Shown here piece by piece: positions 41,245-48,981 of a stretch of DNA of 48,981 nucleotides. Under the pieces are notes generated by a model. That model had not been told where the DNA came from. It was given only the letters and a program-made list of their open reading frames with translations, and did not search any database. This stretch comes from JBCCJA01 sp039045975 (GTDB lineage: Bacteria > Planctomycetota > Planctomycetia > Planctomycetales > Planctomycetaceae), in the NCBI GenBank assembly GCA_039045975.1, contig JBCCJA010000024.1, positions 1 to 48,981 on the forward strand, written 5' to 3'. Made by a program: the position numbers and the translations under genes. Within the stretch, counting starts at the first letter, position 1, and each line of letters starts with the position of its first letter.

Positions 41245-41411
41245 CACGGGGCGTCGCGTCGGAGCGTGCGGAACGACTGTCCGCCGGACCGTAGTCTTCA
41301 CAAAAACGCCGGCCCTCCGCAAAGGACGCCGCTCGGCGGGCGGGGGGCCGAGAGCCTCGGGGCGGCGTGCGGGCGACCCGCTCGGAGGTCGGATCGGGCC
41401 GCGCGACGCGC

Positions 41412-41417
41412 TATACT
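41412..41417 (+). promoter_or_regulatory. Possible -10 box for the trp operon
   Basis: TATACT stands out in GC-rich DNA 33 bases before the trpB ATG. No good -35 lies 16-18 bp upstream. Transcription would begin near 41424, leaving a leader of about 27 bases, too short for a Trp attenuator. Confidence 0.35.
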
Positions 41418-41450
41418 GCGGCGATTACCGGCATTCGAAAGCACTTTGCG

Positions 41451-42671
41451 ATGAGCACCGCGACTCCCCCCCGGGCGACCGCCGCAGTCCCCGACACCAC
41501 AGGAAGGTTCGGCGAATACGGCCGGCGTTTCGTCCCCGAGACGCTGATGTACGCCCTGGAACAGACCGAGGCCGCGTACGCCGAGGCGAAGGCCGATCCC
41601 GCCTTCCAGGCCGAACTCGACGGCCTGTTGCTCGACTTCGTCGGCCGGCCGACGCCGCTCTACTTCGCCGAACGCCTGACCGAGATGGCCGGCGGGGCCC
41701 AGATCTGGTTCAAGCGGGAAGACCTGAACCACACCGGCGCCCACAAGATCAACAACGCCCTCGGCCAGCTGCTGCTGACGCAGCGGATGGGCAAGACCCG
41801 CGTCATCGCCGAGACCGGGGCCGGCCAGCACGGCGTCGCGACCGCGACCGCCTGCGCCCGCTTCGGCCTGCCTTGCACGGTCTTCATGGGCGAGGAGGAC
41901 GTCCGCCGGCAGTCGCTGAACGTGTTCCGCATGAAGCTCATGGGGACCGAAGTCCGACCAGTCACCAGCGGCAGTCGCACACTCAAAGACGCGACGAACG
42001 AGGCCATGCGGGACTGGATGGCGACGGTCGAGAACACGCACTACATCATCGGCTCGGTCGTCGGGCCGCATCCGTTCCCGATGATGGTCCGTGACTTCCA
42101 GTCGGTCATCGGACGCGAAACGAAAGAGCAGTCGCTGGCACGCTTCGGCCGGCTGCCCGACGAGGTCATCGCCTGTGTCGGCGGCGGCTCGAACGCGGCT
42201 GGCATGTTCCACCCGTTCGTCGAAGACGACGGCGTCACGCTGACCGGCGTCGAGGCCGGCGGCCGCGGCGTCACGCCGGGCGAACACGCGAGTACGCTCA
42301 GCTTCGGCAAGCCGGGCGTGCTGCACGGTAGCTATTCGTATGTGCTGCAGGACGGAGACGGGCAGACGTCGACGGTCCACTCCGTCTCGGCCGGCCTCGA
42401 TTACCCCGGCGTCGGCCCGGAGCACAGCTACTGGAAGGACACCGACCGGGTCGACTACGTCGCCGTGACCGACGAAGCGGCCCTCAAGTCGTTCCAAATC
42501 TGTTCGGAACGCGAAGGGATCATCCCCGCCGTCGAGACCGCCCACGCGATCGCGACGACGATCGAACACGCGAAGCGGCGTGGCCCCGACGAGATCGTCA
42601 TGCTGTGCCTGTCGGGACGCGGCGATAAGGACGTGAACGAGGTCGCGAGACTGCTCGGGCAGGAACTTTGA
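41451..42671 (+). CDS. trpB: Tryptophan synthase beta subunit
   Basis: Condenses indole with serine to tryptophan using PLP. The 406-residue product has the PLP lysine Lys99 in NHTGAHKINNALG, catalytic Glu121 in AETGAGQHG, the phosphate-binding CVGGGSNAAGMF loop, and the C-terminal LSGRGDKDV. It is a normal TrpB1. The next ORF starts one base after its stop (TGAGATG) and is an antitoxin-like gene rather than trpA, which follows further on. trpB, two small genes and trpA are packed tightly, so they are probably co-transcribed. Confidence 0.96.
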   Translation: MSTATPPRATAAVPDTTGRFGEYGRRFVPETLMYALEQTEAAYAEAKADPAFQAELDGLLLDFVGRPTPLYFAERLTEMAGGAQIWFKREDLNHTGAHKINNALGQLLLTQRMGKTRVIAETGAGQHGVATATACARFGLPCTVFMGEEDVRRQSLNVFRMKLMGTEVRPVTSGSRTLKDATNEAMRDWMATVENTHYIIGSVVGPHPFPMMVRDFQSVIGRETKEQSLARFGRLPDEVIACVGGGSNAAGMFHPFVEDDGVTLTGVEAGGRGVTPGEHASTLSFGKPGVLHGSYSYVLQDGDGQTSTVHSVSAGLDYPGVGPEHSYWKDTDRVDYVAVTDEAALKSFQICSEREGIIPAVETAHAIATTIEHAKRRGPDEIVMLCLSGRGDKDVNEVARLLGQEL

Positions 42672-42672
42672 G

Positions 42673-42951
42673 ATGGCGACGGAGGCCAAAAAGACCGATC
42701 TGAAGGCTCCGCTGCGGGGGCTCTCGGAAGTCGAGCAGTTCGAATACTTCTTGAAGAAAATCGTCGGCGAACGGAAGAAGGCGAGCACGCCCGAAAAGTG
42801 CGTCAAGGCGTTTCGCCGGTGGCTCGAGCAGTTGGACGAACTTCAAGAAGGGATCGACGAGGCTGATGCGGGGCTGTGCCGCCCGTATGACCACGACGAC
42901 GTGATGCGTCGGATGCGTGAACGCTGGGCGGGAAGAGGTATCGCAGACTGA
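42673..42951 (+). CDS. Putative antitoxin of a ParE-type module
   Basis: A 92-residue charged, helical protein (EVEQFEYFLKKIVGERKKAS, then CVKAFRRWLEQLDELQEGIDEA) ending in HDDVMRRMRERW. The last part looks like the toxin-wrapping tail of ParD/Phd-class antitoxins (DDV-x-x-M/L-R). No clear ribbon-helix-helix was identified, so the class is uncertain. It starts one base after the trpB stop and its stop overlaps the toxin ATG (TGATG), the classic antitoxin-first coupling. Confidence 0.6.
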   Translation: MATEAKKTDLKAPLRGLSEVEQFEYFLKKIVGERKKASTPEKCVKAFRRWLEQLDELQEGIDEADAGLCRPYDHDDVMRRMRERWAGRGIAD

Positions 42952-43262
42952 TGTCGCGGTACGAAGTCGCTGATCGGGCGAGTGCCGACCTCGACCGACA
43001 GTTCGATTATTTGATCGAGGCCGCATGCTCGTTCGCACCGGCCGTTCGACTCTCTGAGGGCTTTCGCGAAAAAGCGTCTCTGTACGCCGATAACCCGGAC
43101 CTCGGGTCGCGTGATGTGGCAGCCGATCCGAACTCCCGGGCCTTTCTTTTCGGCACGCCTTCGAATCCCCGCGGTTGGATCGCCTTCTACCGCCCGATCG
43201 AAGACGGTATCGAGGTCCTCCGTGTTTTCCGCGGTGAACGTGATTTTCTGAACGAAATCTGA
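42951..43262 (+). CDS. RelE/ParE-superfamily toxin
   Basis: A 103-residue protein with the ParE/RelE fold pattern: ASADLDRQFDYLIEAA near the start, YADNPDLGSR in the middle, and the strongly conserved C-terminal WIAFYRPIEDGIEVLRVFRGERDF. ParE members poison gyrase and RelE members cleave mRNA on ribosomes; which applies here cannot be read. It lies between trpB and trpA, five bases upstream of trpA, in the same direction. Confidence 0.78.
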   Translation: MSRYEVADRASADLDRQFDYLIEAACSFAPAVRLSEGFREKASLYADNPDLGSRDVAADPNSRAFLFGTPSNPRGWIAFYRPIEDGIEVLRVFRGERDFLNEI

Positions 43263-43267
43263 GCCCG

Positions 43268-44065
43268 ATGCCGACCCTCGCCGAAACGTTCGCCGCCACC
43301 CGTACCGAAGGCCGCCTCGCCTTCATGCCGTTCGTCACGGCCGGCGACCCCGATTTTGCCGCCACCGGCGACGTCATCGCCGACTTCGCCGGACGCGGCG
43401 TCGACCTGATCGAGGTCGGCTTCCCCTACAGCGACCCGATCGCCGACGGGCCGGTCATTCAGGCCAGCTACGCCCGCGTCCTCGAAGGCGGATTCACGCT
43501 CGACGGCCTGTTCGACGCGGCGGGAAAGATCACGGTCCCCACGCCCCGCGTCGGGATGGCGTCTTACTCGCTGATCCACCGCTACGGCGTCGAGCACTTC
43601 CTGAAGCGGGCCCGGTCCTCGAACTTCGGCGGCCTGATCGTCCCCGACCTGCCCGGCGACGAATCGGGCGACCTCGTCTCGCGGGCCGCCGACGCGGGGC
43701 TCGACCTCGTGCAGCTCGTCTCGCCGCTGACCCCGCCGGGCCGTGCGGAAAAAATCGTCGCCGACTGCCGCGGGTTCGTGTACTGCATCGCCGTCGCCGG
43801 CGTCACGGGCGAGCGGGACGGCCTGCCCGACGAACTGATCGCCCACCTCGACCGGCTCCGCGGCATGACAGACCTGCCGCTCGCGGTCGGCTTCGGCATC
43901 TCGAAGCCGGAGCAGGTCGCGATGCTGAAGGGCCACTGCGACGGCGTGATCGTCGGCTCGGCGATCGTCCGACGGTTCGAGGCGTTCGCTACGCGGGGCA
44001 GGGCGGAGGTGCTCGGCGAGTTGGGCGAGTACGTCTCGTCGATGGTCGCGGCGTGCCGCGGTTGA
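43268..44065 (+). CDS. trpA: Tryptophan synthase alpha subunit
   Basis: Splits indole-3-glycerol phosphate into indole, channelled to TrpB, and glyceraldehyde 3-phosphate. The 265-residue TIM barrel has both catalytic acids at their standard positions, Glu49 and Asp60 in DLIEVGFPYSDPIADGP, and the phosphate-binding VGFGISKPEQV and GVIVGSAIV. It is separated from trpB by the toxin-antitoxin pair but still tightly packed, with a five-base gap after the toxin stop. The convergent DUF1877 gene begins seven bases beyond its stop. Confidence 0.96.
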   Translation: MPTLAETFAATRTEGRLAFMPFVTAGDPDFAATGDVIADFAGRGVDLIEVGFPYSDPIADGPVIQASYARVLEGGFTLDGLFDAAGKITVPTPRVGMASYSLIHRYGVEHFLKRARSSNFGGLIVPDLPGDESGDLVSRAADAGLDLVQLVSPLTPPGRAEKIVADCRGFVYCIAVAGVTGERDGLPDELIAHLDRLRGMTDLPLAVGFGISKPEQVAMLKGHCDGVIVGSAIVRRFEAFATRGRAEVLGELGEYVSSMVAACRG

Positions 44066-44072
44066 GCATTCC

Positions 44073-44708
44073 TCAGCAGAACCGCACGACCATCCCGGAG
44101 CTGCGTTCGGTCGTCGCGGTCAGAAATCCGCGGAGCTCGCCGAGGTAGTGACCGAGATACTCAAGGCTCTCCTCCGGCGGTTCGTCCCACACGTCGGGAT
44201 AGACGCTGAGCCGCGTCATCGCGGCCTGATCGAGCCGGCCGAGTAGTTCGTCGTCGGTCAGCGACCGTAAGTGCGCGTCGATCGCGGCGACCTCGTCCGA
44301 CCGGAACGCCCGGGCCGGGCCGTAACCGACGTCGACGTCGCCGACCTCGGTCCCGCCTTCGATGATGAACGCCCCCGGCCCGTCGCCGCCGTCGGCGGTG
44401 CCGGTCAGGAGGAAGTGCAGGCCGTTCCAGGCTTTGTCGAGGTCGATCTCGCCCTCCGGCCCCTTGGGCAACTCGGCGAGCAGCTGTTCGGTCACACGAA
44501 GCGACCGCCCCACGCCCGGCCCGCCGAACAGCCGCGACAGCCACCGGAGCCAACGCGGCCCGTCGCCGAACGGCAGGTCGGTGCCGTACTTCTCCCAGAC
44601 CGCGGCGTGTTCGGCGAAGCCGTAGAACTCCTCGATCCGCTTCGGCTCGGCGAGGAGAACGTCGATCTCTCCGTCGTCGACCGGGGCCAGCGTCAGGACG
44701 GTGCCCAT
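44073..44708 (-). CDS. DUF1877 (YfbM-like) protein, copy 2
   Basis: A 211-residue cytosolic protein of the DUF1877 family, recognisable by IDLDKAWNGLHFLLTG, the acidic region after it, RAFRSDEVAAIDAHLRSL and YLGHYLGELRGFL. The family has no established function. It is a paralogue of the gene just upstream, sharing the D-L-[DE]-K-[AS]-W core. It ends seven bases from the trpA stop on the other strand. The pair looks like an old tandem duplication. Confidence 0.82.
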   Translation of the reverse strand: MGTVLTLAPVDDGEIDVLLAEPKRIEEFYGFAEHAAVWEKYGTDLPFGDGPRWLRWLSRLFGGPGVGRSLRVTEQLLAELPKGPEGEIDLDKAWNGLHFLLTGTADGGDGPGAFIIEGGTEVGDVDVGYGPARAFRSDEVAAIDAHLRSLTDDELLGRLDQAAMTRLSVYPDVWDEPPEESLEYLGHYLGELRGFLTATTERSSGMVVRFC

Positions 44709-44723
44709 CGAAGTCCGCTCTCG

Positions 44724-45350
44724 TCAGGTCATGGCGATCAACATGGCGTCCCGCCGCGACGCCGCGGCCTGCACGAAAGTCCGCAGCCGGCCGAACATGT
44801 CGACCAGCACCGCGAGTTCTTCATCGGCAGCGGCAGCGTCGAAATTAAACGGCCCGGCATTCTCGACAGCGTCGCTCGCGTCGTCACCGAATCGGACGAG
44901 GTCTTCGGTATCGCCGCCCACGAGCTTGAAACCCACCGCCCGCTCCTCGGGGGCGACGCGACGGAGGTCGATCGCGACGTCTGCGACTTCGTCGGCTTCG
45001 AGCAATCGGGGCGCGCCGAAGCCGGTCTCTTCGCCGACCTCGCGGCCACCGGCCCGCAGGAACGACAACGACCCGGCCCGGCCGAAGCGTTCGTCCGTCA
45101 GAAACTGGTGCATCGCGTCCCAAGACTTTTCGAGGTCGAAGGTCGCGAACCCGGCGTCGGCCTCCTCGGCCCCGTCGGGGGCGTCGGCCTCGGAGGGCAG
45201 GGCGATCTTGAGCAGCGGGTTCTCTTGCCGCAGCGCCCGCATCTGCCGCCACGACTCGGCGACGGTCACCTCGACGAACCGCTCCGGGTCGTCGGCGAGG
45301 TCGAGGAGATCTTCGACCGACCCGGCGATGAGTTGCAGCGTGATGCCCAT
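44724..45350 (-). CDS. DUF1877 (YfbM-like) protein, copy 1
   Basis: A 208-residue DUF1877 paralogue: MGITLQLIAGSVEDL at the start, FDLEKSWDAMHQFLTDE, GFGAPRLLEADEVADVAIDL, and DMFGRLRTFVQAAA at the end. Function unknown. It starts eight bases after the ASCH gene stop and runs into the second copy with a 15-base gap, so the minus-strand genes from 46839 down to 44073 form one tightly spaced transcription unit. Confidence 0.82.
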   Translation of the reverse strand: MGITLQLIAGSVEDLLDLADDPERFVEVTVAESWRQMRALRQENPLLKIALPSEADAPDGAEEADAGFATFDLEKSWDAMHQFLTDERFGRAGSLSFLRAGGREVGEETGFGAPRLLEADEVADVAIDLRRVAPEERAVGFKLVGGDTEDLVRFGDDASDAVENAGPFNFDAAAADEELAVLVDMFGRLRTFVQAAASRRDAMLIAMT

Positions 45351-45357
45351 GTGAAGA

Positions 45358-45789
45358 TCAGCCCGGGGAATTCTGCGGCCGCCTCTTGAGCGGGTAGAAC
45401 CAGACGCCGTACGGCAGGAACCGCGGCTTGACCGGCTCGGACAGACGCGTCGCGTCCGCCAGTTCCCACACCCACGCCTCGCGAAGGTAATCGGCCGGGA
45501 CGAGCGACGCCGCCACGTCTTCGGCGCGGGCTTCTCGACAGCCGGTGACCGTCACCGCACCGACGACCCGGCCGTACGGGACGGCGTCGCGGTCGACCCC
45601 GTGTCGGGACGCGACGCCGTCGGCGAAGTCGTGCTCGGCCCACTTCTTGGCGGCATAGATGTAGATCGGGCCGCGCTGCTCCGTCGGGCGGCTGCGGACT
45701 TCGAGCGTCTTCACGCCGCGGACGATCAATTCGGCCCAGGGCTGGCGGACGCCGAGGGCGATCCGTCCGCGGTCGAGCGGCTCACTCAT
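45358..45789 (-). CDS. ASCH-domain protein
   Basis: A 143-residue protein with an ASCH fold, a beta-barrel RNA- or nucleoside-binding domain. The hallmark start is ALGVRQPWAELIVRGVKTLEVRS, followed by IYIYAAKKW and GRVVGAVTVTGC. It may act on modified nucleosides or in RNA binding; the substrate is unknown. The start overlaps the stop of the SRPBCC gene upstream by eight bases. Confidence 0.82.
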   Translation of the reverse strand: MSEPLDRGRIALGVRQPWAELIVRGVKTLEVRSRPTEQRGPIYIYAAKKWAEHDFADGVASRHGVDRDAVPYGRVVGAVTVTGCREARAEDVAASLVPADYLREAWVWELADATRLSEPVKPRFLPYGVWFYPLKRRPQNSPG

Positions 45790-46456
45790 CGGCGGTCACA
45801 GCCGTCGACCCCGCCTCCGTCGCGTTCGGTGCAGACCGCGCGGGAGTCGCGCCGGTTTCCGCGAGCCGCTTCAGGCGATCGAGCCCGAACCCGAAATCGC
45901 GCGCGATGCCGTCCTCTATCACCGAGCCGAACAGCTTCGACATCGTGTCGGGAAACGGCCCGCCGTCGGTCCACGTCACCGTCACGCCGCCGTCGTCGCG
46001 TTTGACGAATGTGATTTCTCCACCCGGCGAGAACGGCTGTCCGTGCATGACGATGTCGTACTTCACGGCCGAATCGGTGACCGACGCGATCGTCAGCGTG
46101 CCGTTGCCGAACAACTGACCGGTCCACCGCAGCGTCGCGCCGGCGCCCGATTCGGGGCCCTCCGGCGTTGTGGCCAGCGACGCGTCCCGCACCGTCGAGA
46201 ACGCCGACCAGTCGGGCCACCGCGCCGGCGTCGCGACCAGCGGCAAAACCGCGTCGACGTCGGCGTCGATCTCGACCGACCGTGTCACCGACCAACTGTC
46301 GGGCAGCGAAAGGGCATAGAGGAACGCGACGACGTTCCCGAGCACGACGAGCACGCCGAACCCGACCATCACGCCCATCCACCACGGCCGCCTGACGGTG
46401 ACCCGTTCGGCCGGCGCGGGTGTGGGTTCGATCGTCTCGTCTGCCCCGTCGCTCAC
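45782..46456 (-). CDS. Membrane-anchored SRPBCC (START-like) protein
   Basis: A 224-residue protein with one N-terminal transmembrane helix at about 27-50 (WWMGVMVGFGVLVVLGNVVAFLYAL) and a polyketide-cyclase/SRPBCC lipid-binding fold (VTRSVEIDADVDAVLPLVATP, WPDWSAF, VTWTDGGPFP). It probably binds a hydrophobic ligand at the outer face of the membrane. The start is GTG 46456, which overlaps the DUF1992 stop (GTGA); an earlier in-frame GTG at 46480 would lie within that gene. Confidence 0.78.
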   Translation of the reverse strand: MSDGADETIEPTPAPAERVTVRRPWWMGVMVGFGVLVVLGNVVAFLYALSLPDSWSVTRSVEIDADVDAVLPLVATPARWPDWSAFSTVRDASLATTPEGPESGAGATLRWTGQLFGNGTLTIASVTDSAVKYDIVMHGQPFSPGGEITFVKRDDGGVTVTWTDGGPFPDTMSKLFGSVIEDGIARDFGFGLDRLKRLAETGATPARSAPNATEAGSTAVTADE

Positions 46457-46839
46457 TTTTGACCCCGGACTTCGGACCACCGGCGGAGAACTTCGGCCAA
46501 ATCGAGCGGCTTGACCGTCAGCGAAAACGACCCGACCGACGGCGCCAGCCGGGCCCGCTCGAACTGCTCGTTGAGGCGGGCGACCTCACGCCGGACCGCG
46601 GCCGCCGTCGGCCGTTTCGCCAGCGATTCCAGGAATTTCTCCCGGTCGAGCCTCGCGGCGAGGATCGGCGGCAGGACCGACAGGCGGTCCCGCTTCAGCT
46701 TGTCTTTGATCCACCAGTCGGGGTCGTGCAGGTCGCCGAGGTCGAGCGGCTTGCCCGCGTCGGGCAGATTTTCGAACGCCCCGGCCGCCTGGGCGTCGCG
46801 GATCTGTCGTTCGGCGACGGCTTCGGGATCGGGCGTCAT
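46453..46839 (-). CDS. DUF1992 (DnaJ C28-conserved domain) protein
   Basis: A 128-residue protein with the DUF1992 pattern near the N-terminus: VAERQIRDAQAAGAFENLPDAGKPLDL, then DPDWWIKDKLKRD. The domain is found in DNAJC28 and in small bacterial proteins of unknown role, here without a J domain. It is the first gene of the minus-strand unit that continues with SRPBCC, ASCH and DUF1877 genes, and is divergent from the sigma factor gene at 46963. Confidence 0.85.
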   Translation of the reverse strand: MTPDPEAVAERQIRDAQAAGAFENLPDAGKPLDLGDLHDPDWWIKDKLKRDRLSVLPPILAARLDREKFLESLAKRPTAAAVRREVARLNEQFERARLAPSVGSFSLTVKPLDLAEVLRRWSEVRGQK

Positions 46840-46962
46840 GACGCGGGCCGGGAGAACACGCGGAGGCTCCGCACAACCCTAGCGGTTGCCCGGCCGACGT
46901 CCTACGTTCCGACTGTCCCAACACCCCGCCTCCGGCCGACGTATGACTGTCCGGAGGTGGCC

Positions 46963-47628
46963 ATGGTCGCGCTGATGAACGACCGCGACGTCGACTTATC
47001 GCTCGAAGAATCACACGCGGACGCCGGACCCGCCGGCGAACCGTGGCTCGTCGAACGCGCCCGTCAGGGCGATCAGCAAGCCTTCGGCGAGCTCGTGCTC
47101 CGCTACGAGCGTCGCCTCATGCGGGTCATCTCGCGGTTCGTCAACGACGCCGAGACCGTCCGCGACCTCGCGCAAGAGACGTTCCTGAAAGCGTTCCGGC
47201 GGCTCGACCAGTTCGACCCGTCGCGGCGGTTCGGCCCGTGGCTGTTCCGCATCGGGGTCAATCGCACGCTCGATCACCTCCGCAAAAAGAAGCGACGCGG
47301 CCGCTGGCCGTTGTTTTCCGACGTCGGCGTCGAGCGTCAGCCCGACCCGGGCGTCGAAGACCCGCGGCAGGCGATCGACCTCAGCCAGGACGTGCGTAAG
47401 GTGCTCGAAAAGATTCCGGAGAATTACCGCTCGGTGCTGATCTTGAGAGACCTCGAAGGGTTCTCCACGTCGGAGATCGCGGCGATCATGGAGCGGAAAG
47501 AGGCGACGATCCGTTGGCGGCTCGCCGAGGCCCGCAACAGGTTCGCGAAATTGTGGTCTGCACGGCTGTCCGAAGGGGCCGCCGGTCAATCGCCGGACGC
47601 CGGTCCGGCGGCGGAGGAAGCGTCGTGA
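46963..47628 (+). CDS. ECF RNA polymerase sigma factor (RpoE-like)
   Basis: A 221-residue sigma factor: region 2 with AFGELVLRYERRLMRVISRF and AETVRDLAQETFLKAFRRLDQF, region 4 with LILRDLEGFSTSEIAAIMERKEATIRWRL. It closely follows the RpoE/SigW plan. The start is ATG 46963, preceded at a good distance by GGAGGTGG. It overlaps the anti-sigma gene by four bases (GTGA), so the pair is co-translated. Its target genes cannot be inferred from the window. Confidence 0.92.
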   Translation: MVALMNDRDVDLSLEESHADAGPAGEPWLVERARQGDQQAFGELVLRYERRLMRVISRFVNDAETVRDLAQETFLKAFRRLDQFDPSRRFGPWLFRIGVNRTLDHLRKKKRRGRWPLFSDVGVERQPDPGVEDPRQAIDLSQDVRKVLEKIPENYRSVLILRDLEGFSTSEIAAIMERKEATIRWRLAEARNRFAKLWSARLSEGAAGQSPDAGPAAEEAS

Positions 47629-48122
47629 GTCGGCCCAAACCCGCGGACCTGCGCGCCCTCGCGCTCTGCGTCGGCGAAGACCTCGACGGCCTGTCGGAGG
47701 CGGAGATCGCGACGAAAGTCCGCGAATGCCCCAACTGCCGCGAGCAGTGGAACAGACTGCAGAACGCCCGCTCCGCCCTCGCCGGGCTGACCGAAGGATG
47801 CGACATCCCGCACGATTCGGTCTGGCCCGACGTCGCGCCGCGGCTGCGGACCGTCGCCGCGCGGCGGGCGACGCAAACGTCTTGGCTGCAGGCCTCGGCG
47901 GCGACCGCCGTCGCGGTCGCCGGGCTCGTCATGGTCGGCCGTTGGGTCGAACCGTCGGCCGCGCCGCGGGGGGCCGATTTCGGCTTCGGCCCGGCCGACG
48001 GCCGCGGCGTCGAAGTCGACGTCACGCCCGGCCGACCGCTCGTGTTCGGGATCTCGCCGGAGGTGGAGGCTCGCCTGCCGAAGTCGGTCGAAGGTCCGGT
48101 CGACGAGCGCCCGATCCGCTGA
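47625..48122 (+). CDS. Zinc-finger-like anti-sigma factor
   Basis: A 165-residue membrane regulator paired with the sigma factor upstream. The cytoplasmic N-terminus has a zinc-binding-type CxxC (RECPNCREQW). The His normally four residues before the first Cys of the ZAS motif is Lys, so metal binding may use Cys15 or be lost. One transmembrane helix lies at about 80-100 (ASAATAVAVAGLVMVG), and a short outer part follows. The start is GTG 47625, coupled to the sigma stop. Confidence 0.75.
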   Translation: MSRPKPADLRALALCVGEDLDGLSEAEIATKVRECPNCREQWNRLQNARSALAGLTEGCDIPHDSVWPDVAPRLRTVAARRATQTSWLQASAATAVAVAGLVMVGRWVEPSAAPRGADFGFGPADGRGVEVDVTPGRPLVFGISPEVEARLPKSVEGPVDERPIR

Positions 48123-48128
48123 GACGCG

Positions 48129-48854
48129 TCAGTCCGCCGCCGCCGCGACGGCCGCGGCGGCGACCGCGGCGGTTTCGACCCGCAACACGTGGCGGCCCAG
48201 TGAAACCGGCTCCCACCCGGCCGCGACGGCCGTGTCCACCTCGGCGTCGGTGAACCCGCCCTCGGGCCCGATCAGGCAGGCCGTCGGCCCGCCCGCGGCC
48301 GACAGCGGCTCGTCCGCCGTCGGGACGGCGATCACTCTGTGGTCCGACGCCTCGTCGACGACATACCGTCCGAAGGGCAGGGCGGCTTCGATCGGCATCA
48401 GCCGGTCCCGGCCGCACTGCTTGCACGCCGCGATGACTGCGGCGGCGGCCTTGTCGAGCTTGCCGCCGCCCGGCTCGACGACCGACCGCTCCGTCGTCAC
48501 CAGACGCAGCCGGTCGACGCCGAGTTCGGTCGCCTTCTCGACCAGCCACCGGAAGCGGTCGCCCTTCGGTGCCGCGACGGCGAGTGTGAACGGGCGGTCC
48601 GGGGCGGGCGTCTCCGTCGGTTCGCCGACGGCCCGGACGACGACGCGACGCTTGCCGACCTCGGCGAGTTCGGCGGCGACCCGTCGGCCGGCCCCGTCGA
48701 ACAACTCGACGGCGTCGCCCGCCTTCGCTCGGAGCACCGTCGCAGCGTGCCGCGCCTCGTCGGGCGGCAGGACGGCTTCCCGCCCTTCGTAGGCCGAACC
48801 TTCGGGCACGAACAGACGCGGTGACCGGGGGGGCCGGGCGGACGGGGCGGACAT
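48129..48854 (-). CDS. rsmE: 16S rRNA m3U1498 methyltransferase RsmE
   Basis: SPOUT-class methyltransferase that N3-methylates U1498 of 16S rRNA, 241 residues. An N-terminal PUA-like barrel (PRLFVPEGSAYEG, EARHAATVLRAKAGD) precedes the knot domain with KGDRFRWLVEKATELGVDRL, CKQCGRDRLMPIE, the SAM-binding IGPEGGFTDAEVD and SLGRHVLRVETA. It ends six bases from the convergent anti-sigma gene. The remaining 127 bp to the window end show nothing recognisable. Confidence 0.94.
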   Translation of the reverse strand: MSAPSARPPRSPRLFVPEGSAYEGREAVLPPDEARHAATVLRAKAGDAVELFDGAGRRVAAELAEVGKRRVVVRAVGEPTETPAPDRPFTLAVAAPKGDRFRWLVEKATELGVDRLRLVTTERSVVEPGGGKLDKAAAAVIAACKQCGRDRLMPIEAALPFGRYVVDEASDHRVIAVPTADEPLSAAGGPTACLIGPEGGFTDAEVDTAVAAGWEPVSLGRHVLRVETAAVAAAAVAAAAD

Positions 48855-48981
48855 GGCGTCGACGGGGTCGGGGCGGGGCAGCCGAGGCGGAAGTCATGCC
48901 GGACGGAGCCGACGGCCGATCTAACCGAACGGGCAGGGCGTCCGCGACGTCGTTACGCGCCCGCCGCACACCGACCGCTCC

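Noticed and set aside
1..48981. CRISPR array, prophage or insertion-sequence transposase
   Set aside because: No regularly spaced direct repeats of CRISPR size, and no transposase, integrase or phage structural gene in any frame I read.

Overview
The window is high-GC bacterial DNA that looks planctomycetal. The clues are a DUF1559 prepilin-like protein, an ECF sigma factor / FecR-type anti-sigma operon of planctomycete style, many short palindromic intergenic repeats, and dense runs of genes with ATGA/GTGA stop-start overlaps. I cannot fix the order or genus from sequence alone.

The left half (about 1-24.5 kb) is a nitrate assimilation island wrapped in molybdenum-cofactor genes. It opens with a molybdate ABC transporter (modABC, minus strand), followed divergently by moaE and moaA. 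Next come an outer-membrane porin and a strong terminator, then a candidate sigma-54 promoter. Behind that promoter lie a DmsB-DmsC fusion protein, a cytoplasmic NasA/NarB-type nitrate reductase, an NrtABCD-type transporter, a ferredoxin-type nitrite reductase (NirA) and a flavoprotein reductase with its own 4Fe-4S domain. NirA and the flavoprotein share an almost identical N-terminal 15-residue motif, which suggests that they dock on a common partner or on each other.

The most unusual part is 18.4-23.4 kb. One protein fuses a NirB-type FAD/NAD(P)H oxidoreductase, a BFD-like [2Fe-2S] domain and a C-terminal membrane domain carrying two HX13H helices, the signature of a transmembrane di-heme cytochrome b. 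It is followed by an 11-haem secreted cytochrome c, a one-haem DUF3365-type lipoprotein and a single-domain globin. Read together, these encode a possible chain from cytoplasmic NAD(P)H across the membrane to periplasmic c haems, placed directly after nitrite reductase. I know of no characterised system with this layout. mobA and moaD close the island.

The middle (24.8-34 kb) holds sugar metabolism: a uronate-isomerase-like amidohydrolase, an NRAMP-fold transporter without the usual metal ligands, a Gfo/Idh/MocA dehydrogenase, a sugar phosphate isomerase, a PfkB kinase and a GH10 protein whose acid/base Glu is replaced by His. The GH10 gene ends a probable operon ECF sigma - FecR anti-sigma - DUF1559 - lipoprotein - GH10 (minus strand, 37.7 to 32.1 kb).

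The right part (38-49 kb) is mostly housekeeping: pyruvate kinase, a DsbD-N-like secreted protein, a MoxR ATPase, trpB and trpA with a ParE-like toxin-antitoxin pair wedged between them, two tandem DUF1877 genes, ASCH, SRPBCC and DUF1992 proteins, a second ECF sigma / anti-sigma pair, and rsmE. I found no rRNA, tRNA, CRISPR array, transposase or phage gene.
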